The position numbers and the translations under genes are program-made. A stretch of 64,000 bases of DNA from assembly GCF_009908195.1 (NCBI RefSeq), contig NZ_JAAAHS010000002.1:1-64000 (forward strand), in the 5' to 3' direction. The notes beneath the pieces are model-generated. The model worked only from the letters and a program-made list of their open reading frames with translations, did not search any database and had not been told where the DNA came from. How positions within the stretch are numbered: position 1 is the first letter of the stretch; every line of letters begins with the position of its first letter. Below are positions 16,313 through 24,176 of this stretch, one piece after another. The DNA comes from Streptomyces boluensis. GTDB taxonomy: Bacteria; Actinomycetota; Actinomycetes; Streptomycetales; Streptomycetaceae.

Positions 16313-17485
16313 TCAGAGGAACGGGGTGTCCGGGTCGAGGCCGAGCAGCACCCGGCCCTGCACCTCGAGGTTGGTGCTCGGCAGCAGGATGGCGTGCAGC
16401 GCGAAGCCCTCGGCGTCCCGGAAGAACCGCTGGATCGGCACGCTGCGCTGGATCGCCGTGGCCCCCGAGGCGGTGTAGAGGATCTCCACGGCCTCCTTGG
16501 CGAGCTGCACGGCGTACGCGGTCTGGCCGCGCACGTCGGCCTTCTCCTCGAAGGTCGGCTGCTCGCCGGCGTCGGCGCGCTCCTGCAGCATCCGGATCAC
16601 CTCGCCGAGCAGCGCCTCGGCGGCGGAGATCTTGTTGGCGGCGGTGGCCGTCTGGATCTGCGTCAGCGGGTGCTGCCGCTGGTCGTCCCAGGACGTGTAG
16701 GTGATGCCGCGGCCCGGGATGCGCTCCAGGAACAGCTCGTAGGCGCCGCGGGCGATGCCCAGGTAGGCGGCCGCGCACTCGGCCATGATGTACGTGAACA
16801 GGCCGTACGCCCGGCCCGGGGTCACCTCGGCGGTGCGGCCCGGGGTGGTGTTGAGGATCGCGTCCTCGTAGCTGACCACGCGGTGCTCGGGGACGAACAC
16901 GTCCTTGGCGGTGCTGGTCGAACTGCCGGTGCCGGAGGCGGCCGAGGTGTGCCAGTCGTCGGCGATCGTGAGCTCGGACATCGGGACGATGGCGACGGCC
17001 TCGTCCTGGGTGCCGTCGGCCTTGTCGACCATGGCAGCCGTGATGTTCCAACTGGCGCCCCGGCAGCCCGAGTTGAACTTCCAGCTGCCGTTGAGGAGAT
17101 AGCCGCCCTCGGTGGGCGTGAGGGTGCCGGTGGGTGTGAAGCCACCGGAGATGCGCACCGACGGGTCGGCGAAGATCTCCTTCTGCGCCTCGTCCGGGTA
17201 GAGCGCGGCGAGACCCGCCGAGGACACCCAGACCATGGCGAGCCAGCCGGTGGAACCGCAGCCGCGCCCGACCTCCCTGAGCACCTTCGCCTGGTCGGCG
17301 AGCGACAGGTCGAGGCCGCCGAAACGGGCCGGGGTCGCGATGCGGAACACCCCGGCCTGTTCCAGGAGATCGATGTTCTCCTGCGGTATCCAGCGCTGCC
17401 GTTCGGCCTCCTCACCATTCTTGCGGAGCGTGGGCACGGCGTCCCGCACTGCCTTCAGTACGGATTCCACCTGGCTGTCAGTCAT
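16313..17485 (-). CDS. Flavin-dependent monooxygenase with acyl-CoA dehydrogenase fold (HsaA/ActVA-ORF5-like), copy 1
   Basis: A 390-residue protein with the acyl-CoA dehydrogenase fold but the features of two-component (group D) hydroxylases: ATPARFGGLDLSLADQ near residue 50, GSTGWLAMVW near 77 and the C-terminal SGATAIQRSVPIQRFFRD, which matches HsaA/HpaA-type enzymes rather than acyl-CoA dehydrogenases with a catalytic Glu. Such proteins use free FMNH2 or FADH2 from a partner reductase to hydroxylate phenols or cyclised polyketides. It is divergent from SDR 3. The protein at 43924 is a more distant family member. Confidence 0.85.
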   Translation of the reverse strand: MTDSQVESVLKAVRDAVPTLRKNGEEAERQRWIPQENIDLLEQAGVFRIATPARFGGLDLSLADQAKVLREVGRGCGSTGWLAMVWVSSAGLAALYPDEAQKEIFADPSVRISGGFTPTGTLTPTEGGYLLNGSWKFNSGCRGASWNITAAMVDKADGTQDEAVAIVPMSELTIADDWHTSAASGTGSSTSTAKDVFVPEHRVVSYEDAILNTTPGRTAEVTPGRAYGLFTYIMAECAAAYLGIARGAYELFLERIPGRGITYTSWDDQRQHPLTQIQTATAANKISAAEALLGEVIRMLQERADAGEQPTFEEKADVRGQTAYAVQLAKEAVEILYTASGATAIQRSVPIQRFFRDAEGFALHAILLPSTNLEVQGRVLLGLDPDTPFL

Positions 17486-17529
17486 CGTTTTCCTCTCACG
17501 GTCATCGATACGCGTCTCACGACCCCGGC

Positions 17530-17547
17530 CTCAAGCACGCCCTTGAG
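17530..17547. promoter_or_regulatory. Short inverted repeat CTCAAG-N6-CTTGAG in a divergent promoter
   Basis: The two hexamers are exact reverse complements with 6 bases between them, 45-62 bases before the monooxygenase start (17485). It is a possible operator. It is short, so it may be chance. Confidence 0.3.
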
Positions 17548-17735
17548 AACCTAATAGGCGGCGGCAAGGCGGAATCCAACTCGAAGTAATCCCAAGGCAA
17601 TTGGGGACGATGCGGGTGTGCGTCCCGCAATTACCTGCGAATGAGTTGGCGGCACCGTTCCGTTCCCGTCTCTGTGCGAGCCTGACCGCATTCGCGCCGC
17701 GCACGGAAGCAATCCGTACAGAGAATGGGGAGACA

Positions 17736-18500
17736 ATGACCGACTACTCGGGCAAGAAGGCCGTCATCACGGGCGGTACGCACGGCATGGGCCTGGCGAT
17801 CGGCAAGGCCCTCCTCGCGGGCGGTGCCGATGTGCTCGTCACCGGCTACAACCCGAGGAACATCACGACGGCCGAGGTCGAACTGGGCCCGGCCGCGCAC
17901 GTGGTGCGCTCGAACGCCGGCAGCCTCGACGACATCGAGCTGCTCGGCAAGACCGTCGAGGAGAAGCTCGGCCACATCGACCACCTGTTCATCAACGCCG
18001 GTACGGCGATCCTCGAACCCTTCGCGCAGGTCACCGAGGCCACCTTCGACCAGCAGTTCCACGTGAACACCAAGGGCGCGTTCTTCGTGGCGCAGCGTCT
18101 CGCCCCGCTGATCCGGGACGGCGGCTCGATCGTCTTCACCAGCTCGGTGGCCGACGAGGGCGGCACCCCGGGGATGAGCGTGTACTCGGGCTCGAAGGCG
18201 GCACTGTTCTCCTTCACCCAGGTCATCGCCTCCGAGCTGCTGCCCCGCAACATCCGGGTGAACGCGGTGAGCCCCGGCTTCATCGACACCCCGAGCATGG
18301 GCATCCCCGGCCTCAGCGACGAGGAGAAGGCGGGCTTCAGCGCCCTGGGCGACCAGCTCACCCCGATGCGCCGGCACGGCGGCGTCGACGAGGTCGCCCG
18401 CGCGGCCCTGTACCTGGCCGTGGACGCGACCTTCACGACGGGCACGAAGCTGCCCGTGGACGGCGGCCTCGGCCAGGGCGTCCAGTACCCGCAGCAGTAA
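17736..18500 (+). CDS. Short-chain dehydrogenase/reductase (SDR), paralogue 3
   Basis: A 254-residue SDR with cofactor motif TGGTHGMG, catalytic Ser 13 residues before the Tyr of YSGSK, and a C-terminus ending [10 protein letters not shown] as in its two paralogues at 7023 and 11380. It therefore has a complete Ser-Tyr-Lys set. GGGGAG lies just upstream of the ATG at 17736, which decides the start against an in-frame extension. Its promoter lies in the 250-base spacer shared with the divergent monooxygenase, where a hexamer dyad CTCAAG/CTTGAG sits at 17530-17547. Function in keto reduction is inferred from the family. Confidence 0.9.
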   Translation: MTDYSGKKAVITGGTHGMGLAIGKALLAGGADVLVTGYNPRNITTAEVELGPAAHVVRSNAGSLDDIELLGKTVEEKLGHIDHLFINAGTAILEPFAQVTEATFDQQFHVNTKGAFFVAQRLAPLIRDGGSIVFTSSVADEGGTPGMSVYSGSKAALFSFTQVIASELLPRNIRVNAVSPGFIDTPSMGIPGLSDEEKAGFSALGDQLTPMRRHGGVDEVARAALYLAVDATFTTGTKLPVDGGLGQGVQYPQQ

Positions 18501-18584
18501 CGGCACCACCCCACACGTCGGCCCCGGCGGTTCTTCCGCCGGGGCCGAGGAGTGCGCGCATACGAGCCTTGGTCAGGTGCCGCG

Positions 18585-20747
18585 TCAGCCGCGCGGCGCT
18601 CCCTCCAGCGCGAGGGACAGCTGGGACTCCGTGAGGCGCTCGATGGAGGTGTCGGTGTCGGACGGCGCGTCAAGGGTGATCGTGGTGACGAACCGCTTGG
18701 AGCCGAGCCAGTACCGGTCCTGCACCGACACCTCGGGCCTGGCCCCGGTCACCGCGAGCAGCGGCAGCGGACGCCCGGTCCGCTCCATGTCCTCCAGGAA
18801 CTCCTGGAGCACGTCGTCGCTGCGGTGCACCGCGTTGTTGATCAGTACGAGGGGGCGCCGCTGCGCGGCCTCCTCGATGAACTGGCGGCGGGCGGAGCGC
18901 CGTTCGCCCGAGTCGAGGTCCTGCAGCCGCTGCTCGGCGACCTCGGGCGCGGGGCCGAGCTGGCAGAGCAGCCAGTTGGCGTGCCCCTGGCCCTGCGCCA
19001 GCTCGCCGACGGCGGCCTCCAGCTTCTTCCAGGTCTCCGTGGGCGAGTCCTGCTCGGTGAGCCCGCAGTACGCGGCGACCACCCTGCGGTGCAGGACGTA
19101 CGGGCCCTCCTCGGCCATGCGGGTGCCGTCGAAGCTCAGCACCAGCGGCGGGTTGGGGCCGCCACCGAGGCGGTCGCGCAGCTCGGTGAGCATCCGGCCG
19201 CGGGCCGCCTCGGAGGCGCCGAGGACGATCGCCTGGTGCGGCCGGCGCCAGCGCCTGGTGTGCTCCAACAGGCCGACAAGCAGGTCGAGTTCACCCCCGT
19301 TGCCGTCGCCGGCGGCGGCATTGCGGCCCGCCGTGGCGGCCGCGCTCCGCAGCCGCCAGCTCTCCTGCGCCCCGGCGACCCGCTGGTAGGCGAACTGGCC
19401 CTGGGTGGCGGCGTGGGTGTGCGCGCACACCTGGACCTCGCCGGCCGGCACCAGCGGCAGCAGGGCCTGGCACTCGTGCAGCAGGACACCGTTGACCGAC
19501 CCCGGGTGCGCACCGCGCTCCGTCGGCAGCTGCACCAGCGCCTCTCCGGTCGCCACCGCCACCCGTACGTCGACGCCGGGCCCGCTCTCCCGCGGCCCCC
19601 GCTCCCGGGCCTCGGTGAACAGGTCGCGCAACGCCACGGCCGTACGGACGGCGCGCTCGGCGTGCTGGTCGCCGTACGGCTCGGCGGGGAAGAAGCCGAG
19701 GCTGACGCCGCCCATGGCGCCCGCGAACACGCCGCCGGACTCCTCGATCTCCTGCCGGACCCGGGCGGCCGCGGTGTCGAAGGCGGGCGCCACATCTGGG
19801 CCGTCGGCCTCCAGCGGGCTGCTCGGGGCGGTGCCGACGAGCAGGATCGAGGCCCGGCGCCGCTGCCACGCCGCAGGTTCGGGGTGCGCCGCGCTCCGCG
19901 GCCGGGCGACCGAGGAGGGTTCGGGCAGCTCGGCGAAGGGCGCGGCGGGGGTCCGGGTGAGGACGGCCGTACCGGACTCGCCCAGTTGCAGGGCAGGGTC
20001 GTGGGTCAGGATGGACTGCTGCAGCACCTGGAGTTCCCGGCTGGGCTCCAGGCCGAGGTCCTCGACGAGCGCGGCGCGCAGCCGCCGGTAGACACCGAGG
20101 GCGTCGGCCTGCCGGCCGCAGCGGTACAGGGCGCGCATCAGCTGGCCGCAGGAGCGTTCCCGCAGCGGCTCGTTGTCGACCATGACCTCGAGTTCGCTGA
20201 GCACGGTGTAGTGCTGGCCGCACGCCAACTGGGCCTCGAAGAAGTCCTCCTGCACCCCGAGCCGGGTGTCCTGGAGGGTGGTGAGCTCGGGCCACAGCAC
20301 CCCGGCTTCCGCGAGGTCGGACAGGGCAGGGCCGCGCCACAGGCCCAGGGCGTCGCGCAGCAGCAGCGACGCCTCCTCGGGGGCGCCGGCGGCGAGCTTG
20401 GCGCGTCCTTCGCCGACCCAGCGCAGGAACTGGTGGTGGTCGATGAGGTCGCGGTCGACCTGGAGGGCGTACCCGGGCGACTGGGTGCGCAGGGTGGCCG
20501 GGGTCTGCGCCGCCTCGTCCACGTCGAGGGCGCGGCGCAGCCCCCAGATGGCGTTCTGCAGGATCTTCCGCGCCGTGGCGGGGGCGCCCTCGACGCTCCA
20601 GAGGGCTCTGAGTAACTGGCTCGTCGACACGACTTGGTTGGGATGCAACAGGAGGAACCCGAGCGCGGCGCGCTGCTTGACGCCTCCCAGGACGATCGGT
20701 CGGCCCTCGTGGGTGACCTCCAACGGGCCGAGCATCTTGAAACGCAT
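18585..20747 (-). CDS. SARP-family regulator with degenerate cyclase-like and AAA-like C-terminal regions
   Basis: A 720-residue regulator. It starts with the SARP winged helix (MRFKMLGPLEV), followed by the BTAD domain to about residue 265 (ending DLGLEPSRELQVLQQSILTHDP). Residues about 300-400 resemble a nucleotide-cyclase homology domain (ESGGVFAGAMGGVSLGFFPA, then HAERAVRTAVALRD), without the metal-binding acids expected of an active cyclase. Beyond about 450 comes an AAA-like region with no intact GxxGxGKS/T loop and a Walker-B-like LVLINNAVHRSDD. Codon 45 is TTA (20613-20615), so translation should depend on bldA tRNA. GGGAGAGTC precedes the ATG. It lies upstream of nothing else on its strand, ending near SDR 3. 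Confidence 0.88.
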   Translation of the reverse strand: MRFKMLGPLEVTHEGRPIVLGGVKQRAALGFLLLHPNQVVSTSQLLRALWSVEGAPATARKILQNAIWGLRRALDVDEAAQTPATLRTQSPGYALQVDRDLIDHHQFLRWVGEGRAKLAAGAPEEASLLLRDALGLWRGPALSDLAEAGVLWPELTTLQDTRLGVQEDFFEAQLACGQHYTVLSELEVMVDNEPLRERSCGQLMRALYRCGRQADALGVYRRLRAALVEDLGLEPSRELQVLQQSILTHDPALQLGESGTAVLTRTPAAPFAELPEPSSVARPRSAAHPEPAAWQRRRASILLVGTAPSSPLEADGPDVAPAFDTAAARVRQEIEESGGVFAGAMGGVSLGFFPAEPYGDQHAERAVRTAVALRDLFTEARERGPRESGPGVDVRVAVATGEALVQLPTERGAHPGSVNGVLLHECQALLPLVPAGEVQVCAHTHAATQGQFAYQRVAGAQESWRLRSAAATAGRNAAAGDGNGGELDLLVGLLEHTRRWRRPHQAIVLGASEAARGRMLTELRDRLGGGPNPPLVLSFDGTRMAEEGPYVLHRRVVAAYCGLTEQDSPTETWKKLEAAVGELAQGQGHANWLLCQLGPAPEVAEQRLQDLDSGERRSARRQFIEEAAQRRPLVLINNAVHRSDDVLQEFLEDMERTGRPLPLLAVTGARPEVSVQDRYWLGSKRFVTTITLDAPSDTDTSIERLTESQLSLALEGAPRG

Positions 20748-20956
20748 GACTCTCCCTGGGCTGTTCTCGGACATGGGGCCGGGCCGCTGCCCCTCGGGGC
20801 CGGGCACGCCGACGGCCACCCGTCACGGGCCGTGGTGTGGTGGTACGGCTGCGGGACCGCGTGGGGGCTCAGGCCCCGCACGGTCTCCGTGCCGTTCGGT
20901 GGTCCGCGCCCACGATCGGGCGGGTGCGGACCGGGTCGTTCGGTCGGTCGGTGTCG

Positions 20957-21802
20957 TCAGCCGGCAAGTGCCGCCGACCACAGCGGGGTCACCGCGGAGC
21001 GGTATGACCCTCCGCCGGGACGGTGCGGTCCCCGGGGCGTGGAGTCGCCGGGCGATTCCAGGATGTCGGTCTGGATCCGCTGCAGTTCGGCGGAGGGTTC
21101 CAGGCCCAGTTCGTTGCGGAGAACGCGGTAGAGGTTCTGGTAGGCGTCCAGGGCGTCGCCCCGGCGCCCGGACCGGTGCAGCGCGACGATGAGCTGCCCG
21201 TGAAACCATTCGTGCAAGGGGTATTCGTCCACGATGGCGCGGAGGTCCGGGAGGAATTCCCGGTGCCGTCCCCACCGGTGCTCGATCTCCACGCGCAATT
21301 CCCAGGCCCTGATACGGAGTTCCTCAAGGAGTACGGCCTGCCCGGCGAGGACCGCGCCGACCGGCACGTCGCCGAGGAGCGGGCCGCGCCACAGGGACAG
21401 GGCCCGGGTGAGGTGCGCGGCGCCCGCCTCCAGGGCCCCCTCGGCGACCGCCGCCTCCGCCTGTCGTACGAGTCGCTCGAAGCGCCGGACGTCCACCGCG
21501 TCGACGTCGACGTCGAGTTGGTAGCCGGGCGACCGGGTGAGCAGGAGTTTGCGTTGCTCGGTGGCGAGGCCGGACTCGGTGAGGAGTTTGCGGGCGTGGT
21601 AGATGTGCGTCTGCAGCGTCCGCGGCGCGGCCGCCGGGGGGTTCTCTCCCCACAACTCCCGTATCAGGGTGCTCGCGGGGACCGTCTCACGCGGCTTGAG
21701 CGCCAGAACGGCGAGGAGTTGACAGAGCTTGACCGCCTTCAGCGCGATCTTCTGCTCGCCATCGCCACCGAACTCGAACGATCCGATGAGGCTGACCCGC
21801 AC
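20957..21802 (-). CDS. Short SARP-family regulator (winged helix plus BTAD)
   Basis: A 281-residue pathway-specific activator of the ActII-ORF4/DnrI size class. It has the winged helix at residues 1-95 (VSLIGSFEF, then LWGENPPAAAPRTLQTHIYHARK with the recognition helix) and the BTAD domain to about 250, ending LGLEPSAELQRIQTDIL. I chose GTG 21802 because CAGGAG lies 7 bases upstream and the reading gives the normal SARP N-terminus; further upstream residues are low complexity. It lies between the large-tailed SARP and the transposase-like gene, all leftward, with spacers of about 150-210 bases that probably contain separate promoters. Confidence 0.9.
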   Translation of the reverse strand: MRVSLIGSFEFGGDGEQKIALKAVKLCQLLAVLALKPRETVPASTLIRELWGENPPAAAPRTLQTHIYHARKLLTESGLATEQRKLLLTRSPGYQLDVDVDAVDVRRFERLVRQAEAAVAEGALEAGAAHLTRALSLWRGPLLGDVPVGAVLAGQAVLLEELRIRAWELRVEIEHRWGRHREFLPDLRAIVDEYPLHEWFHGQLIVALHRSGRRGDALDAYQNLYRVLRNELGLEPSAELQRIQTDILESPGDSTPRGPHRPGGGSYRSAVTPLWSAALAG

Positions 21803-21922
21803 GACGCTGCTCCTGTTCTGGCGCGCAGGGCGCGCGTGCCGAGTACCGAGTACCGAACGGAATGCTTTGGCCACAGTAAGGAGCTGGTCGAGTTTCAGCC
21901 CCGGACGCCGACAGAGAGTGTC

Positions 21923-21948
21923 AAATTACCGGACAGTAGTTATGTAAA
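21923..21948. promoter_or_regulatory. AT-rich partial dyad upstream of the short SARP, ARE-like candidate
   Basis: AAATTACCGGACAGTAGTTA and the following six bases form an unusually AT-rich 26-base patch with TTAC near one end and GTAA near the other. Gamma-butyrolactone receptor sites (ARE) are about this size and contain ACCGG/GTT-like half sites. It lies about 120-145 bases before the SARP start. Confidence 0.35.
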
Positions 21949-21958
21949 GTGGTCTGCA

Positions 21959-23239
21959 TCACACGCCGGTCGCCAGTTTCCGTGACAGCCAGGGCAGTTC
22001 GATGCCGGACTCCTGGACCACGGCCACCAGGTGGGCCACCGATGCCAGCGTGATGTGGTGGTGCCAGCCGAGGAAGGAACGGCCGGCGAAGTCGCGCACC
22101 CCCACCCGCTCCGCGACACCGGTGAACTCCTGGACCGTGCGCGGCAGTCGGACCAGGCGCAGCAGCGGGCGCCACGCCTCGGCGCTCGCGTTCGTCAGCC
22201 ACATCTCGCACTCCCCCTGACCTCCCGCCGGCCACTCGCCGAGCAGCAGCAGCCTGCGGCCGCGGGCGCCCGCGCCCTCCGGCGAGGCGAGCACCGGGAT
22301 CGTCACGAGGGCGGTCGGCGTGCCCTCCGGCGAGGTGACCTGGCGCCGCAACCGGCTGGAGGAGTGGACGAGTTGGGCCGCGGTGTGCGCCGCGGCGCTG
22401 TACCGGGGCAGCAGCGCCCGGTCCACCCTGAGCTGCGCCTGGGCGTCCACCCGGACGAGGAAGGTGAGCCCGGCCGCGGCAAGCCGGCGCGCGAGCGTGA
22501 CCGCGTCGACCCCCGCGACGTCCACGACGACGGGGCCGGTGAGTTCCGCGGTCAGGCCCGAGGCGCTCAGGGCCGCCTCGTACACCCCGTCGTCGAGGGT
22601 TTGCGGAACCATCTCGTCCGGCACGTTCGCGCGCCGCCGCAGTGAGGCGTCGGCCCAGCGGGGCGGCAGCAGGAGGTGCCAGTCGACGGGCACGGCGGCC
22701 GTGGCCGAGACCATCCAGGAGCCCAGCGCCTGCTGGGCGTTGACGACCTGGCCGAGGTGCGGGACGTACCGCTGGTCGACACCGATGGAGTGCGGCCCCA
22801 CCTTGGGGATCGTGGTGGGCCTGATCACCCAGGCCTGCGGGTTCAGGGTGCGCCTCGTATACCCGGCGAGGGCCTGCCGGATCGGCAGCCACTCCCACGG
22901 CGAGGCGCTGATGAAGTGGTGCACGCTCTGCCGGGACGCCCCTCCATCAATCTGAGTTGCGACGTTCCGCAAGGTCTTGCGGCCGGGTGCGGCCAGCAGC
23001 GCTCCCACGTACTGCTCGGCCCAGATCCGCTGCTCGGCCCGTCTCAGCGCGGTGAACATCCGCGCCCCTACATCGGCGAGCAGCGCCTCAGAAATCTTCG
23101 GCGCCGCCGGTTTGCCCCCACGCTGCTCCACGTTCCCCCCGTGTTGTCCCCATTGTCGACGGCGACCCGCCGGGCCCGCGTTCCCTCGGGCCAGCACCCC
23201 TGCGTAAGCCAAAGAAAACAGCCATTCGGTCTTTTGCAC
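21959..23239 (-). CDS. IS701-family transposase homologue with lost catalytic residues
   Basis: A 426-residue protein (counted from the furthest GTG, 23239; the true start is unclear, and the conserved part begins near Met61). Its body follows IS701-type DDE transposases: GPHSIGVDQRYVPHLGQVVN, WHLLLPPRWADASLRRRANV, VVVDVAGVDAV and GRSFLGWHHHITL. The first catalytic Asp pair (DDTG in the family) is replaced by RPTT at 140-143, and the final acidic residue of FEGRSW is Ala385. Only the middle Asp (240) remains. The frame is intact and GC3-rich, there are no flanking inverted repeats that I can see, and it stands between SARP and ScbR-like genes. I infer a domesticated DNA-binding protein, perhaps a regulator. 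Confidence 0.82.
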   Translation of the reverse strand: MQKTEWLFSLAYAGVLARGNAGPAGRRRQWGQHGGNVEQRGGKPAAPKISEALLADVGARMFTALRRAEQRIWAEQYVGALLAAPGRKTLRNVATQIDGGASRQSVHHFISASPWEWLPIRQALAGYTRRTLNPQAWVIRPTTIPKVGPHSIGVDQRYVPHLGQVVNAQQALGSWMVSATAAVPVDWHLLLPPRWADASLRRRANVPDEMVPQTLDDGVYEAALSASGLTAELTGPVVVDVAGVDAVTLARRLAAAGLTFLVRVDAQAQLRVDRALLPRYSAAAHTAAQLVHSSSRLRRQVTSPEGTPTALVTIPVLASPEGAGARGRRLLLLGEWPAGGQGECEMWLTNASAEAWRPLLRLVRLPRTVQEFTGVAERVGVRDFAGRSFLGWHHHITLASVAHLVAVVQESGIELPWLSRKLATGV

Positions 23240-23287
23240 AAGCTTGACCAGCAGAACAAGTCACCGTAAATCCCCCGTAGTTGGGAT

Positions 23288-23320
23288 AAAAAATCGGCAC
23301 TTCTGGAGGGAAGCGCCGAT
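23288..23320 (-). terminator. Intrinsic terminator of the first TetR gene
   Basis: On the minus strand an 11-base stem with one mismatch (23310-23320 with 23293-23303, 6-base loop) is followed by six consecutive U residues (23293-23288). It is the only classical stem plus U-run terminator I found in the window and separates the repressor transcript from the transposase-like gene. Confidence 0.85.
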
Positions 23321-23382
23321 CGAAAGCAACTGAGATGGACGCGCCCGCGCCCACGCCCCGGGAAAACAGGACGACGTGTCAG

Positions 23383-24048
23383 TTATGTTGCGGGAACATG
23401 AACCGTCTCCGACGCCGCGCCGGGGATCGAGCGCGCCAACTGCTCGGCCCTGCGGGGTGAGGTGTCGAGGCGCGCGAGCACGCCGGCGGTCGCGACGTTG
23501 GGCAGCAGCAGCTGGTAGAGCGCCGAGATCTCCTCGACCAGTTCGGCGGACTCGGGCAGTGCCTCGGTGACCAGCTGCACGCCGGTCCAGGAGCCGACGG
23601 CCAGCTTCGCCACGGACCACGGGTCGGCGTGCGGCAGCAGCTCGCCGCGCCGCTTGGCCTCGGTGAGCAGATCGCGTCCCAGGTCGACCCAGTCCGGCCA
23701 CCGGGTGCCGAGCACGTTGCGGGCCTTGGCGTCGATGGACAGCCGGATCGCGGCGCTCATCAGCGGTTCTCTGGGCAGCCGGTAGGCCAGGAGCATGCCG
23801 ATGTCCACCCACTCCTGGAGCTTGAACTCCTGTTCCCTGACGCCCTCGCTGGTGAGTGCCTCGGCGAGCACGCCGCGGGCCATCTCCTCCTTGGAGGAGA
23901 AGTGGAAGTAGAGGGCACCTCGGGTCAGGCCGGTGCGCTCGACGAGCATCGAGATGGTCGCCGCTTCGTACCCCACCTCGTTGATGAGCCCCGCCATCGT
24001 CTCGAGGATGTTCCTGCGGGTACGCACCCCGCGCTCCTGCCGTGCCAT
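23383..24048 (-). CDS. TetR-family repressor, gamma-butyrolactone receptor (ScbR/ArpA) type
   Basis: A 221-residue cytoplasmic DNA-binding protein. The N-terminal helix-turn-helix spans about residues 10-55 (TRRNILETMAGLINEVGYEA, then GLTRGALYFHFSSKEEM), and the all-helical C-terminal domain has the conserved core tryptophans of the ArpA group (EWVDIGMLLAYRLP, WPDWVDLGRDLL, VGSWTGVQLV). It faces the AfsA-like gene across a 128-base spacer, the classical scbR-scbA layout, so it should repress that gene and/or the SARPs until the signal binds. GGGGGG lies five bases before the ATG. A U-run terminator follows. Confidence 0.9.
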   Translation of the reverse strand: MARQERGVRTRRNILETMAGLINEVGYEAATISMLVERTGLTRGALYFHFSSKEEMARGVLAEALTSEGVREQEFKLQEWVDIGMLLAYRLPREPLMSAAIRLSIDAKARNVLGTRWPDWVDLGRDLLTEAKRRGELLPHADPWSVAKLAVGSWTGVQLVTEALPESAELVEEISALYQLLLPNVATAGVLARLDTSPRRAEQLARSIPGAASETVHVPAT

Positions 24049-24100
24049 CAGCACCCCCCGGAATGTCTTTGCCTGAGTTTGAACTCTCTTTGATCCGCGC

Positions 24101-24128
24101 TTGAAAAAGAACGGAGAGTCGGTATCTT
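24101..24128 (+). promoter_or_regulatory. Putative promoter of the AfsA-like gene
   Basis: TTGAAA (24101-24106) and TATCTT (24123-24128) with a 16-base spacer fit a vegetative-type promoter. It would start transcription near 24135, giving a leader of about 40 bases to the TTG at 24177. Weak outer dyad ACTCTC (24083-24088) and GAGAGT (24114-24119) could be part of a receptor site. Confidence 0.4.
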
Positions 24129-24176
24129 AGCAGCGCGGTGCTACAGACAACTTCCAGCCGTATCAAGGGGGGGACC

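Noticed and set aside
21959-23239. Active insertion sequence
   Set aside because: No flanking inverted repeats or target duplications seen, and two of three catalytic acids are missing.
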